Assembly (NCBI GenBank): GCA_905221605.1
Contig: CAJNDS010002309.1
Location: 412,501 to 476,500 of the forward strand
From: Symbiodinium natans
Lineage: Eukaryota > Sar > Dinophyceae > Suessiales > Symbiodiniaceae
Length of the DNA: 64,000 nucleotides
Direction: 5' to 3'
The position numbers were made by a program, and so were the translations under genes. Under the pieces are notes generated by a model. That model saw nothing but the letters and a program-made list of their open reading frames with translations. It had not been told where the DNA came from and made no database searches. This document shows, in pieces, positions 38,400-46,884 of the stretch (the first letter of the stretch is position 1; the number at the start of each line of letters is the position of its first letter).

Positions 38400-38510
38400 C
38401 TGAGCCCCAGGCGTAGTAGTAGAGCCAGTTCGTCGTTTCGAAGAAGATCGCCACCGGCATCGACACCGGGTTCGACTTGTTCGTCCAGGCAAGGAGGACC
38501 TCGACGCAGG
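38400..38510 (-). CDS. Exon island with canonical donor, clear coding
   Basis: The minus strand reads VEVLLAWTNKSNPVSMPV then AIFFETTNWLYYYAWGSG. A CTCAG-GTATTC donor follows at 38399. The hydrophobic/aromatic run could be a membrane or core segment. 38166-38398 is unique and unassigned. Family unknown. Confidence 0.75.
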
Positions 38511-38511
38511 G

Positions 38512-38640
38512 TTTAGGGTGTCGGGTGTAGGGTGTAGGGTGTAGGGTTTAGGGTTTAGGGTTTAGGGTTTAGGGTTTAGGGTTTAGGGTTTAGGGTTTAG
38601 GGTTTAGTAGGGTAAGGGCTTAGCAGGGTTTTGCCCTAAA
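38512..38640 (+). repeat. TTTAGGG/TGTAGGG tract
   Basis: Four TGTAGGG-like units, then about ten TTTAGGG units. Confidence 0.95.
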
Positions 38641-38644
38641 CCCT

Positions 38645-38737
38645 TTAAATTCTAAACCCCTTAGATCTAAGACCGTTTCCTCAGAGAGTTTTTTCTGCTT
38701 GGCCTCTGTCTGGGCTTTCCGAAATGGCTGCGCGCCC
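38645..38737 (-). CDS. Exon island, charged helix
   Basis: The minus strand reads AQPFRKAQTEAKQKKLSE then ETVLDLRGLEF. It is a Lys/Glu/Gln-rich helix bordered by the CCCTAAA array upstream. Confidence 0.6.
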
Positions 38738-38872
38738 TAAACCCTAAACCCTAAACCCTAAACCCTAAACCCTAAACCCTAAACCCTAAACCCTAAACCC
38801 TAAACCCTAAACCCTAAACCCTAAACCCTAAACCCTAAACCCTAAACCCTAAACCCTAAACCCTAAACCCTG
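38738..38872 (-). repeat. CCCTAAA array
   Basis: Nineteen perfect units. Confidence 0.97.
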
Positions 38873-38883
38873 TGCCGGAGTAC

Positions 38884-38942
38884 CTTTCCTGGTCCTCACG
38901 CATGGCACCGTTCATCAGTGAGCGCTCTTTGGTAATCATCCT
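38884..38942 (-). CDS. Small exon with both splice sites
   Basis: The minus strand reads RMITKERSLMNGAMREDQ. The acceptor GGTTTTCTGTGATGCAG ends at 38943 and the donor GAAAG-GTACTC begins at 38883. The 59-nt exon lies 12 bases from the perfect CCCTAAA array, so its downstream intron would be mostly that array. Confidence 0.65.
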
Positions 38943-38959
38943 CTGCATCACAGAAAACC

Positions 38960-39215
38960 TCACCCCTGAACCCGGAAAACCCTAAACCCGTAAGCCCCGG
39001 ACCTTTGGGTGTTTGGGTTAGGGGTCAGGGGTTAGGGTGCGGGCAGAACTGGGGTCATGCTACTCACAAGGCCATCTTTTGCTCATAACTACTCCTGAAC
39101 ATTGGTCATCCATCCTCAAACGCAAGCCCTAGAAACCCTGAATCCCAGAAGGCCTTCATACCTAAGCCCTCAACCCTAAACCCTAAACTCCAAAAACTCA
39201 AGACTCAACTACCCT
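38960..39215. other. Diverged repeat, no gene seen
   Basis: Degenerate CCCTAAA and TTAGGGG pieces with a unique part at 39040-39120. Confidence 0.5.
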
Positions 39216-39447
39216 GAGCAACGCAGACTTGGAGGCTATAGCCAAGCTGCACGTTAAGTTCTCCTACTCATCCACAAACACCTACGCCCAAAACCCAAAA
39301 ACCATGAACAAGGTAGCACGCGGGCTGGTGTGCCCTGCGCTTTTTGGCTCGGGTTGGGGTATGGTCAAGTGCAAAAGTGCAGAAAACCTAGGTCTTAGAC
39401 CAATTCAGGTTTTGGGAACCAGGAAGACACAGCGCAGATTACTCTGA
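39216..39447 (+). CDS. Terminal exon island, about 74 codons
   Basis: The plus strand reads DLEAIAKLHVKFSYSSTN then MNKVARGLVCPALFGSGW and ends TQRRLL plus TGA at 39445-39447. An acceptor-like gagcaacgcag precedes it. The codon pattern is consistent throughout. Family unknown. Confidence 0.55.
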
Positions 39448-39690
39448 GGGCGGGCGCTTCTTAGTGTGTTGAGAGTGTTTCGCCTAGGCGGAAGCCTTGT
39501 TTTGCAACGCAGGAAAACAGAAAACTTGTTTAGACGACTGTTTTGTGTTTTTTAATGGTATTTGTTGGGGTTTGCGTGTGTCGGGCCCCCAACCTCAGAG
39601 TTCTGAACCGAAGCATAGACCCTGAAAAGAAAAAGCCCAACATCCGACAGCGGCAGCCTTTTCCCCTTGGTCTCTTCGGGTTCAGGGTGA
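39448..39690. other. Unique stretch, no gene seen
   Basis: This non-repetitive, stop-rich sequence after the terminal exon could be its 3' untranslated region. Confidence 0.4.
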
Positions 39691-39691
39691 G

Positions 39692-39800
39692 GGTTTTAGG
39701 AAGGTGCACAATCTGAGCACATTTTCCGGTGATGCCAGTGAGGGACTGGAGTTAAACCTCAAGTTTCCTGAAGACATTGGCACTGAGAAGGGGAGAGGAT
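39692..39800 (+). CDS. Exon island
   Basis: The plus strand reads KVHNLSTFSGDASEGLEL then NLKFPEDIGTEKG. It has an acidic, beta-like pattern, on the same strand as the island just before it. Confidence 0.5.
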
Positions 39801-40010
39801 TGAGGGTTAAGGGTTTAGAGATCAGGGTTAAGAGTTCAGCGGCAGGGGTTCAGGGCTTAGGGTTAAGGGTTTAGGGTTCAGGGTGAAGAGTGTAGTGGTA
39901 AGGGTTCAGGGCTCAGGGTTCAGGGTTTAGGGTTCAGGCTCTAGGGTAGGGTTGAGGGTACAGGGTGTAGTGGCAAAGGTTCAGGGTTCGGGTTAAGGGT
40001 TTAAGTCGCA
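39801..40010 (+). repeat. Diverged TTTAGGG/TTCAGGG
   Basis: Many TTCAGGG and TTAAGGG variants, including two copies of 'cagggtNNagtggNaaNggttcaggg'. Confidence 0.8.
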
Positions 40011-40011
40011 G

Positions 40012-40190
40012 CCGTGGGCCTCACACCAAACATCACCGGCGAAGGGGTCGAAGACTCCAAACCAACCATCTTGGGCGGTGTAGCCGGCGCAGCAGTCGAG
40101 GAATCTGCACCGCCCATTTTCGGTGGTGTCAACGGCATTGTAGTCGAGGAATCTGCAAGCACCGCCTTCTCCAGAGCTGCTTTCGTTTAG
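40012..40190. CDS. Coding-like tandem repeat, strand uncertain
   Basis: A 48-bp unit (ggcggtgt ... gtcgaggaatctgca) is tandemly repeated. The minus strand reads PPKMGGADSSTAAPATPP with a repeated PPKM-x-G-x2-SST motif. The plus strand reads AVEESAPPIFGGVNGIVV. Several frames are open because the unit is a multiple of three. Confidence 0.4.
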
Positions 40191-40288
40191 GGTTTAGGGC
40201 TTAGGGTTTGGGGTTTGGGGTTTAGGGTTTAGGGTTTAGGGTTTAGGGTTTAGGGTTTAGGGTTTAGGGTTTAGGGTTTAGGGTTTAG
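40191..40288 (+). repeat. TTTAGGG array
   Basis: About 13 units with two TTTGGGG. Confidence 0.95.
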
Positions 40289-40294
40289 GGGTTT

Positions 40295-40400
40295 TCATCT
40301 TTAGGAACGAGTTTTCGACGGCCGTTGTGACCGTTGCATCGGAACCTTCCGCTGTTCCATCGGAGCACGAGACTGCAACCACAAACAACCCCAAACCCGA
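40295..40400 (+). CDS. Possible exon island
   Basis: The plus strand after atctttag reads NEFSTAVVTVASEPSAVP then SEHETATTNN. Ser/Thr-rich; the other strand is less protein-like. Confidence 0.4.
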
Positions 40401-40564
40401 AACCCTAAACCCGAGAACTGATCAGGCCCACACCCCTCTGCCTGGAGGATTGGGAATAAGGGTTTAGCGTTTAGGGTCTAGGGCTTAGGGTTTAGGATCT
40501 AAGGTTTAGGGTTGAGAGGTTTTGGGGTTTAGGGTTTGGGGTTTAGGGTTGAGTGTTTCCAAAC

Positions 40565-40645
40565 CCTACCGAGGCCCGGGGCTGGCTCGATTCGCACGCC
40601 GGGGAAGGTCCAAACCTCATCCGAGGCTTGGGTCTGGGGGATTTG
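40565..40645 (-). CDS. Possible exon island
   Basis: The minus strand reads QTQASDEVWTFPGVRIEP. It lies between diverged TTTAGGG tracts. Confidence 0.4.
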
Positions 40646-40664
40646 GGTTACGGTCTAGTGGGGT

Positions 40665-40758
40665 TTAGGGTTTAGGGTTCAGGGTTCAGGGTTCAGGGTT
40701 CAGGGTTCAGGGTTCAGGGTTCAGGGTTCAGGGTTCAGGGTTTAGGGTTTAGGGTTTA
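40665..40758 (+). repeat. TTCAGGG array
   Basis: Nine perfect GTTCAGG units flanked on both sides by TTTAGGG. Confidence 0.97.
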
Positions 40759-40764
40759 ACGTTT

Positions 40765-40850
40765 CGCGGGGTTTCCTGCACTACATGCCTTCTGAGGAGT
40801 CCCTGGCCTCCTCCTCTTCGATCCTCATTCAGGGCAGGAAGCAACCCTAG
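40765..40850 (+). CDS. Possible exon island
   Basis: The plus strand reads FLHYMPSEESLASSSSIL then IQGRKQP before TAG. Confidence 0.4.
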
Positions 40851-40869
40851 TCACCATCTCCTAAGCTGC

Positions 40870-41024
40870 CCCCTAGACCTAAACCCCGAAAATGATGTAT
40901 CAAATAGGGTTTAGGGTTTAGGGTTTCGGGTTTAGGGTTTAGGGTTTAGGGTTTAGGGTTTAGGGTTTAGGGTTTAGGGTTTAGGGCCCCTAGACCTAAA
41001 CCCCGAAAATGATATATCAAATAG
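40870..41024. repeat. TTTAGGG tract bracketed by a 38-bp direct repeat
   Basis: The unique sequence beginning cccctagacctaaacc and ending tatcaaatag occurs at 40870-40907 and 40987-41024 with one difference (GATGTAT versus GATATAT). Exactly between them is a 79-bp TTTAGGG array. This looks like a target-site duplication made when the array was inserted. Confidence 0.9.
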
Positions 41025-41040
41025 CCGCAGGGCTTCCCAC

Positions 41041-41440
41041 CCAACCCTAACTCACCACAAGGGAATTCCGGACCAAGGACGCTGGGCCCCCCGACTACCC
41101 CCCCCCCCCCCTCTGTAGTACCCCCCGTGAGGTTCCCCCCACAATGAAGGCTACCTAGGGAGAACTAAGCCCAATTAAGGTTCTTGAAGGGGGGAACCTG
41201 GGACCCTAAACCCTAAACCCTAAACCCTAAACCCTAAACCCTAAACCCTAAACCCTAAACCCTAAACCCTAAACCCCTAAACCCTAAACCCTAACCTTAA
41301 ACCCAAAACCCTAAACCCTTTCTAACCCATGAAAGGACGCTGGGCCCCCCGACAGGGAATCCAGGCATGGCGCCCGAGGACTCATCGCCAAAGGTCATCG
41401 ACCAGGTGTTGCTGATGGGCGTGTTCGCCTCATGGGGTTT
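41041..41440 (-). CDS. Exon interrupted by a repeat-bearing insertion
   Basis: The minus strand from 41440 reads HEANTPISNTWSMTFGDE then SSGAMPGFPVGGPSVL. After the insertion (41096-41332) the duplicated 21-bp segment re-enters in the same frame as VGGPSVLGPEFPCG and meets a GTGAGT donor near 41054. The two halves therefore form one exon, about 41 codons, split in two. I found no seamless GT-AG pair that would remove the insertion. Confidence 0.6.
41096..41332. mobile_element. 237-bp insertion: C-rich foldback plus CCCTAAA array
   Basis: The 21-bp direct repeats at 41075-41095 and 41333-41353 (aaggacgctgggcccccc...) are identical. The insert starts TACCCCCCCCC, contains the foldback gaggttcccccc/ggggggaacctg, then about 13 CCCTAAA units, and ends AACCCATGA. 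Related ends occur at 53772-53999. Confidence 0.85.
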
Positions 41441-41604
41441 AGGGTTTAAGGTTTAGGGTTCAGGGTTCAGGGTTTAGGGTTAGGGGTTTGGGGGTTTAGG
41501 GTTTCGGGCTTAGAGGTTAGGACTTGGGGTTTAGGACTTCGGGCTTTAGGGGTTTGGGGTTGAGAGTTCAGGGTCTAGGGCTTGGGATTGGGGTGTGGAG
41601 TGTG

Positions 41605-41698
41605 CCACGCTCTCCAATCGAAGGAACGCAGCCCCTGAATGAAAGGCGTTCTTGCACACTTGTTCGTTTCTGTCTTTGGTGCTTCCGGTCGTGTCCCT
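41605..41698 (-). CDS. Exon island
   Basis: The minus strand reads TTGSTKDRNEQVCKNAFH then SGAAFLRLESVAHS. The opposite strand is also open but less protein-like. 41440-41600 is diverged TTTAGGG. Confidence 0.45.
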
Positions 41699-41699
41699 A

Positions 41700-41970
41700 A
41701 GCCCTAAACCCTAACCCTAAACCCGAAATCCTACACCCTGAACCCTCCCAAAAAACCCCTGAAAACCCTGTTTAGGGTTTAGGGTTTCTCCCCGCAAAGC
41801 CCCTCATCAAACCTGTCAGCAAACCTTTTTTACCTACATGAGGCCGCACAGCAGACCCTAAAACCCGGCCCTAAACCTACGCTCTCCTGCCCAAACCCTA
41901 AACCCTGAACCCTGAACCCTAAACCCTAAACCCTAAACCCCAAACCCTTAAACCCTAAACCCCGAACCGC
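41700..41970 (-). repeat. Diverged CCCTAAA
   Basis: CCCTAAA lies at 41700-41760 and 41890-41965 with a small unassigned unique piece between. Confidence 0.8.
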
Positions 41971-41974
41971 CACC

Positions 41975-42033
41975 AACCCTGTCTCAGGGTCGCGGCCGGG
42001 TTTTGCTTGATTTCGATGCGGAAGAGGTAGAGC
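41975..42033 (-). CDS. Exon island after a clear acceptor
   Basis: The minus strand reads LYLFRIEIKQNPAATLRQ. The acceptor ccacatgtggcag ends at 42034. CCCTAAA lies just downstream. Confidence 0.55.
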
Positions 42034-42039
42034 CTGCCA

Positions 42040-42420
42040 CATGTGGTCAGATCTCTAAAGGCTGGTCCCTGTTGCGTAGATCTCTACAGGATGTTCCCTT
42101 TTGGGACTCTGTCGTGCAGATTTAGAGAATCAAAAACGCAAACTGCCCCTACTAAGCCCTAAGCCCTAAGCCCCCTAGGCCCCCGCAGCCCCCGAAGCTT
42201 CCGAAGCCCCCGAAGCCCTCGAAGCCGCCTAAAGCCCTCGAAGCCCCCTAAGCTCCCTAAGCCCCCTAAGCCCTGAGCCCTATGCCCGAAGCCCGAAGAC
42301 GACCCTAAACCCTAAGCCCGCTTCTGTCTAATGGTGTTTCATTAGGGTCATTAGCAGCCGAACCCTCAAAGGGGGGCGGAAATCCCTAAACCCTAAACCC
42401 TTAACCCCGAACCCTAAGGT
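42040..42420. other. Unique piece and CCCGAAG/CCCTAAG repeats
   Basis: 42150-42300 is a distinct GAAGCCCCC/CTAAGCCCC repeat. 42040-42145 is unique with a weak 'agatctctaNag' direct repeat. Confidence 0.6.
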
Positions 42421-42421
42421 T

Positions 42422-42530
42422 GAGGGTAAAGTGTCTCGGGTCCCCTGTCGCTCTTCTGGCCGGAATCGTGCACGCACGGCTCAGAAGAGCAGATTTCGGG
42501 CCCGGGCCTTGAGGTTCAGAACGCCCTGCA
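42422..42530 (+). CDS. Possible exon island
   Basis: The plus strand reads VSGPLSLFWPESCTHGSE. The minus strand is also partly open. An inverted pair gctcttctg/cagaagagc lies inside. Confidence 0.3.
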
Positions 42531-42629
42531 ACCCTGAACCCCTAAACCCTAAACCCTAAACCCTAAACCCTAAACCCTAAACCCTAAACCCTAAACCCTA
42601 AACCCTGAACCCCAATGGTCTGGGGATTT

Positions 42630-42695
42630 CGGGCTTTCAGCGCCTCTGCTCCCGCAAGCCGCGGCGGATGGTAATGTAAGCCTCGGAGCCGAACA
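42630..42695 (-). CDS. Possible terminal exon
   Basis: The minus strand reads VFGSEAYITIRRGLREQR ending RR plus TGA. Basic C-terminus. Confidence 0.5.
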
Positions 42696-42714
42696 CTTAG
42701 TAAGCAGGATCTAG

Positions 42715-42990
42715 GGGTTTGGGGTTTGGGGTTTGGGGTTTGGGGTTTGGGGTTTAGGGTTTAGGGTTTAGGGTTTAGGGTTTAGGGTTTAGGGTTTCGG
42801 GGTAGTACGGTGGGTTATAGGGATGATGGTTTCCAGAGGATAGCAAGTAGACTGACTATGCTGTGATTGGAGTTTAGGGTTTGGGGTTAAGGGTTTAGGG
42901 TTTAGGGCTTAAAGTCAAATAACATGAAAAGAGTTAGCATAATACGGATCTATGCATCATGCTTTCATGCCTTCCTCACTATAGTAGCAT
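42715..42990 (+). repeat. TTTGGGG then TTTAGGG, then unique AT-rich piece
   Basis: Five TTTGGGG and seven TTTAGGG units run to 42800. 42905-42990 is AT-richer with no frame. Confidence 0.85.
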
Positions 42991-42993
42991 GAG

Positions 42994-43187
42994 TCAGCAT
43001 GAGTTACGTCCGCGGCAGCCAAGACTAAATTGCCAGTATACCCCTGAAGAAGGGCTTTCAATAAGGGGAATTAATGCACGACTCAAGGTTATTGCGCCCA
43101 TGCGTGCATGCCTCCTTCTCTGAAAAAGTAACCTCGTCTGGGGTTCACATCGCATTAAACGTTCAGGCCCAAGACAACAAAACATAA
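42994..43187 (-). CDS. Weak open frame next to MITE
   Basis: The minus strand reads PQTRLLFQRRRHARMGAI then LSRALIPLIESPSSGVYW. It has no splice support and abuts the MITE. Confidence 0.25.
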
Positions 43188-43190
43188 AAT

Positions 43191-43287
43191 TTGGGATGTT
43201 CCCCCTTCTACCAGCAGTCCTTAACAAGGATTATAATTGGATGATGGATGATAATCAGGACTGTTAGCACAAGGGGGAACATCCCAA
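43191..43287. mobile_element. MITE copy 2 (97 bp) with 8-bp target duplication
   Basis: Perfect 17-bp terminal inverted repeats, TTGGGATGTTCCCCCTT. The flanks are cataaaat and cacaaaat (7 of 8 matching). It is the same family as 29204-29299. Confidence 0.9.
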
Positions 43288-43289
43288 CA

Positions 43290-43740
43290 CAAAATCTTGA
43301 ACCTGCAAACCTCAACCTTCTCAAGCATAAATCCAAGACCCGCCACCCGAACAGTCAACCAATCCCCCGCCCAGGTTGCGAATCCCAAACCCCAGGGGTT
43401 TAGGGTTTAGGATCTTGCTCAGTTGGCATAAGAGGTATTTGCAGTTTTCGTGCCTCATGTCCATGAATATTCAGATGTTGATCGCTAGTGACTGTTACTT
43501 ACGCGGTGAACATACAAAACCTCGAGCCCTGGAACCCCTCAACCCAAAAGCTCTAACCCCCCGCTGCAAACCCCCAAACCCTGTTATTGAAACAAAACAA
43601 GCTCAACCCTAACCCTTATAAACCTTATAAGCCTTATCAACTGCATAGACCTTACAGACCCTAAACCCTAAACCCCAAACCCTAAACTCTAAACCCCCCC
43701 AAACACCCCCCCCCCCCCCCCAAACCCCCCCAAAACCCCC
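43290..43740. other. Unique and diverged repeat, weak frame
   Basis: 43420-43520 is open on the plus strand after tatttgcag (SCLMSMNIQMLIASDCYL), while the minus strand offers a GTAAGT site; unresolved. 43660-43745 is CCCTAAA and C-runs. Confidence 0.35.
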
Positions 43741-43744
43741 CCCC

Positions 43745-43830
43745 AAACCCGAGAGCCTGATGGTAGTCGCCGCGGCATGAGACGATGGTCGCGCTCGCGG
43801 GCCAACCATAGACCGGCCTTGGGAAGGACT
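43745..43830 (-). CDS. Exon island
   Basis: The minus strand reads SFPRPVYGWPASATIVSC then RGDYHQALGF. It is bordered by C-rich sequence and TTTAGGG. Confidence 0.45.
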
Positions 43831-43934
43831 TAAGCTTAACTCTAGGGTTTAGGGTTTAGGGTTTAGGGTTTAGGGTTTAGGGTTTAGGGTTTAGGGGTTA
43901 GGGGTTTAGGGTTTAGGGGTTTGGGGTTTAGGAA

Positions 43935-44285
43935 TTAGGTACCTAAATAGGGCATATACTTGAAGGTCATGATTCGCGACGGTTTTAGGGTTTACGGTTT
44001 AGGGTTTAGGGGTTTAGGGGTTGAGGGGTTAGGGTTTAGGCTTTAGGGTTTTAGGGGTTTAAGTGTTTAAGGGTTTAGAGTTCAGGGTTTAGGGGTTTAG
44101 GGAGGGGTTTAGGGGTTTAGGGGTTTAGGGGTTTAGGGGTTTAAGGGTTTAGGGGTTTAGGGGTTTAGGGGTTTAGGGGTTTAGGGGTTTAGGGGTTTAG
44201 GGGTTTAGGGGTTTAGGGGTTTAGGGGTTTAGGGGTTTAGGGTTAGGTACCTAAATTGGGCATATACTTGAAGGTCATGATTCGC
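43935..44285. repeat. TTTAGGGG array bracketed by a 43-bp direct repeat
   Basis: The unique segment starting ttaggtacctaaat and ending ggtcatgattcgc lies at 43935-43977 and 44243-44285 with one mismatch. Between them is a TTTAGGG tract passing into about 17 TTTAGGGG units (44098-44240). Confidence 0.92.
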
Positions 44286-44820
44286 ACTAGGTACGGGCAC
44301 AAGTACCCCAAGCAAGGGCGTAGCCAGCGATAGTTTTTGTTACCCTACTCCTGACCTCAGTTACAACTACCCAAACCCTAAACCCTAAACCCTAAACCCT
44401 AAACCCTAAACCCTAAACCTAAACCCTAAACCCTAAACCCTAAACCCTAAACCCTAAACCCCCCAAGTTGGGTTTGGAAAAGCAGGTGAAGGTTGGGGTT
44501 TCGGGAGTACGGGGCGCAAGGTACAGATCCTACATAGTTCCTTAAGAACTAGAAGCAATCATGCCGACCCAAAAAACACGAATCCGACCCCCCCCCCCCC
44601 TTTACCCAAATGAACCGATGGAGTAACTCAACTCCAGCCAAGCGGTCCACCCAAAACCTCCAAAAGCCCCCAAAAACCCCTAAAGCCCCTAAAACCCCTA
44701 AACACCCTAAACACCCTAAACGCCCGAAACTCCCTACACACCCGAAACCCTATCACCAGCTCAGCCTCCTCACAAGTCTGACGTTGAGGCTAACTCTTGA
44801 GCTTAAGTGATTGGGGCATG
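44286..44820. other. Unique pieces, CCCTAAA and CCCCTAAA-like repeat
   Basis: CCCTAAA lies at 44373-44460. 44650-44750 carries AAACNCCC variants. No convincing frame. Confidence 0.5.
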
Positions 44821-44822
44821 TT

Positions 44823-45285
44823 TAGGGGGTTTAGGGGGTTAAGGGGTTTAGGGGGTTTAGGGGGTTTAGGGGGTTTAGGGGGTTTACGGGGTTTAGGGGG
44901 TTTAGGGGGTTTAGGGGGTTTAGGGGGTTTAGGGGGTTTCGGGGGTTTCGGGGGTTTTACGGGTTTTAGGGGGGTTTAGGGGGTTCAGGGGGTTCAGGGG
45001 GGGTTTAGGGGGTTTAGGGGTTTAGGGGGTGGGGGCTTCGGGGGTTTACGGGTTTAGGGGGTTCCAGGGGGTTAGGGGGTTTTAGGGGGTTAGGGGGTTA
45101 GGGGGGTTTAGGGGTTTAGGGGTTTAGGGGGTTTAGGGGTTTAGGGGGTTTAGGGGGTTTAGGGGGTTCAGGGGGTTTAGGGGGGTTTAGGGGGTTTGGG
45201 GGGTTTGGGGGGTTTAGGGGGTTTAGGGCTGAGGGGTCAGGGTTTACGGTGTAGGGTTTAGGGGTTTCAGGGTTTTAGGGCTTTA
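44823..45285 (+). repeat. TTTAGGGGG array (nonamer variant)
   Basis: About 40 units of GGGGGTTTA with TTTCGGGGG, TTCAGGGGG and octamer slips, ending in TTTAGGG near 45265. Confidence 0.97.
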
Positions 45286-45294
45286 ATGACTTAC

Positions 45295-45549
45295 GGATTC
45301 GCGTGCTCCAAGCTGCGGTTCAACAAAGGTCTGTGATCTTAGCAGCGATTGAAGCTGGGTCGCCGTGAAGTAGACCAGGGAGCCGAGACAAGGCTTGACG
45401 TCCCATCGTCGGCTCCGAATAGCCTGCAGCTGATGTCGCACGCACCGCTTGAAGCCACGGCCGAAAATTTCGTGTGTCGCTGCCCGGCCGGCACTCGTGT
45501 CGTCCCAATGGATCTCCACAGCCGGACCTACATAACGCGCGGCGTCATG
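45295..45549 (-). CDS. Complete internal exon, 85 codons, both splice sites
   Basis: The minus strand opens after CGTTTCCTTCCTTTGTAG and reads HDAARYVGPAVEIHWDDT, RQLQ-like basic middle, then LGSLVYFTATQLQSLLRS and ends GARES before GTAAGT at 45294. The exon is exactly 255 nt, phase 0 to phase 0. This is the cleanest exon model in the window. Its downstream intron would begin in the TTTAGGGGG array. Family unknown. Confidence 0.8.
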
Positions 45550-45554
45550 CTACA

Positions 45555-46065
45555 AAGGAAGGAAACGGACGCCGGACATGTGCTCAGAGCTCATGCTCCT
45601 CATACCAGGTGCACAGAAGGCGAGCGGCAGCACGCTACTTCGCCAGCGCCTAGAGGCCGTATGACTTAGGAAAACAAACCGCCAACTCTCCTCATAAACT
45701 CTCAAGCCACCTAATATGGACGATTCCTTATTATAAGGGAATCCCTACTATCTGTGGGATTATATTGGGGTCCCTATGTTCGTAAATACCCATATAGGGG
45801 CCTGAAAATTAGCACAGGGCTTTGGGGGTTTTTATGGTTAATTACAAAGGGAATACGAATGGTAATTATTCCGACCCCTATATTGCAACCCCACTGACCT
45901 CTTGAAACCCCTACACCCCTTATAACCCTTCACCCTAGTCGAGCATTCAGTGCTTCGGGTTGAGGGAAAAGCCCTGAACCAGAAAGGTTGCCAATAAAAC
46001 CCTAAACCCTCAACCCTAAACCCTAAGCCCTAAACCCTAAACCCTAAACCCTAAACCCTAAACCC
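45555..46065. other. Unique AT-richer stretch and CCCTAAA
   Basis: 45715-45790 has foldback-like ggattatattggggtccc sequence. 46000-46062 is CCCTAAA. No gene seen. Confidence 0.5.
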
Positions 46066-46067
46066 CA

Positions 46068-46150
46068 TTCACCAGGCCAGCGGCAACTCAGGGGTGTTGT
46101 TGACCAGCGCCATCATCGTCGGCCTTCCAAGGCAAGAATGCTTGGCCAAG
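46068..46150 (-). CDS. Exon island with donor
   Basis: The minus strand reads KHSCLGRPTMMALVNNTP then ELPLAW, followed by a GTGAATG donor-like site and CCCTAAA (complement TTTAGGG) intron sequence. Confidence 0.5.
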
Positions 46151-46154
46151 GGCT

Positions 46155-46375
46155 TAGGGCTTAGGGGTTAGGGCTTAGGGTTTCGGGGTTTGGGGTTTAG
46201 GGTTTAGGGTTTAGGGTTTAGGGTTTAGGGTTTAGGGTTTAGGGTTTAGGGTTTAGGGTTCAGCATCTCTGGTCCAAGCATTCACTAGTTGAGCAGCTTT
46301 CAAGGCCACAGGGGAATACCCACCCGCCCATTGGGTCCCACACCATTAGGAAAAATATCCAACCTCCTTCTTCTC
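46155..46375. repeat. TTTAGGG array and unassigned island
   Basis: TTTAGGG runs 46195-46260. 46265-46375 is open on the minus strand in two frames (TQWAGGYSPVALKAAQLV is the more protein-like). Confidence 0.7.
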
Positions 46376-46383
46376 TAGGCACG

Positions 46384-46663
46384 TGGTCAACAGAATGGAT
46401 TTGTTAACCACATGTGTCTGTTTCAAGCGGACAAGAAAACCAAACGTGGTCAACAGAATGGATTTGTCAACCACATGTTTCTGTTTCGAGCGGACAAGAA
46501 AACCAACGTGGTCAACAGAATGGATTTGTTAACCACATGTTTCCATTCGGGAACTTATTCTTTGGAAGCCATCTTGAGTTCTTGAGTCGTTTGAGGGGCT
46601 TCAGGGGCCTCAAAAACAGGCGCGGTCATTCGGGAACTTATTCTTTGGAAGCCATCTTGAATC
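46384..46663. repeat. 58-60 bp tandem repeat plus 33-bp duplication
   Basis: Three units carry 'gtggtcaacagaatggattt'. Then 'attcgggaacttattctttg ... catcttga' occurs twice, at 46546 and 46628. Confidence 0.9.
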
Positions 46664-46682
46664 GACTTTTTTGCGGGGCTCC

Positions 46683-46683
46683 A

Positions 46684-46766
<83 letters not shown>

Positions 46767-46801
46767 GGGGGGGGTGGGGGGCGGGGGTGGGGGGGGGGGG
46801 T

Positions 46802-46840
<39 letters not shown>

Positions 46841-46882
46841 GGGGGGGGGGGGGGGGGGGGGGGGGGGGGTGGGGGGGGGGGG
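46683..46882 (+). repeat. 200-bp poly-G tract
   Basis: Nearly pure G with about ten T and two C. The Gly/Pro frames over it are artefacts. Confidence 0.98.
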
Positions 46883-46884
46883 AC

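Noticed and set aside
39330-39360. TTTTTGGCTCGGG as a second spliced-leader relic
   Set aside because: Only nine consecutive leader bases match, and it lies inside a good plus-strand coding frame.
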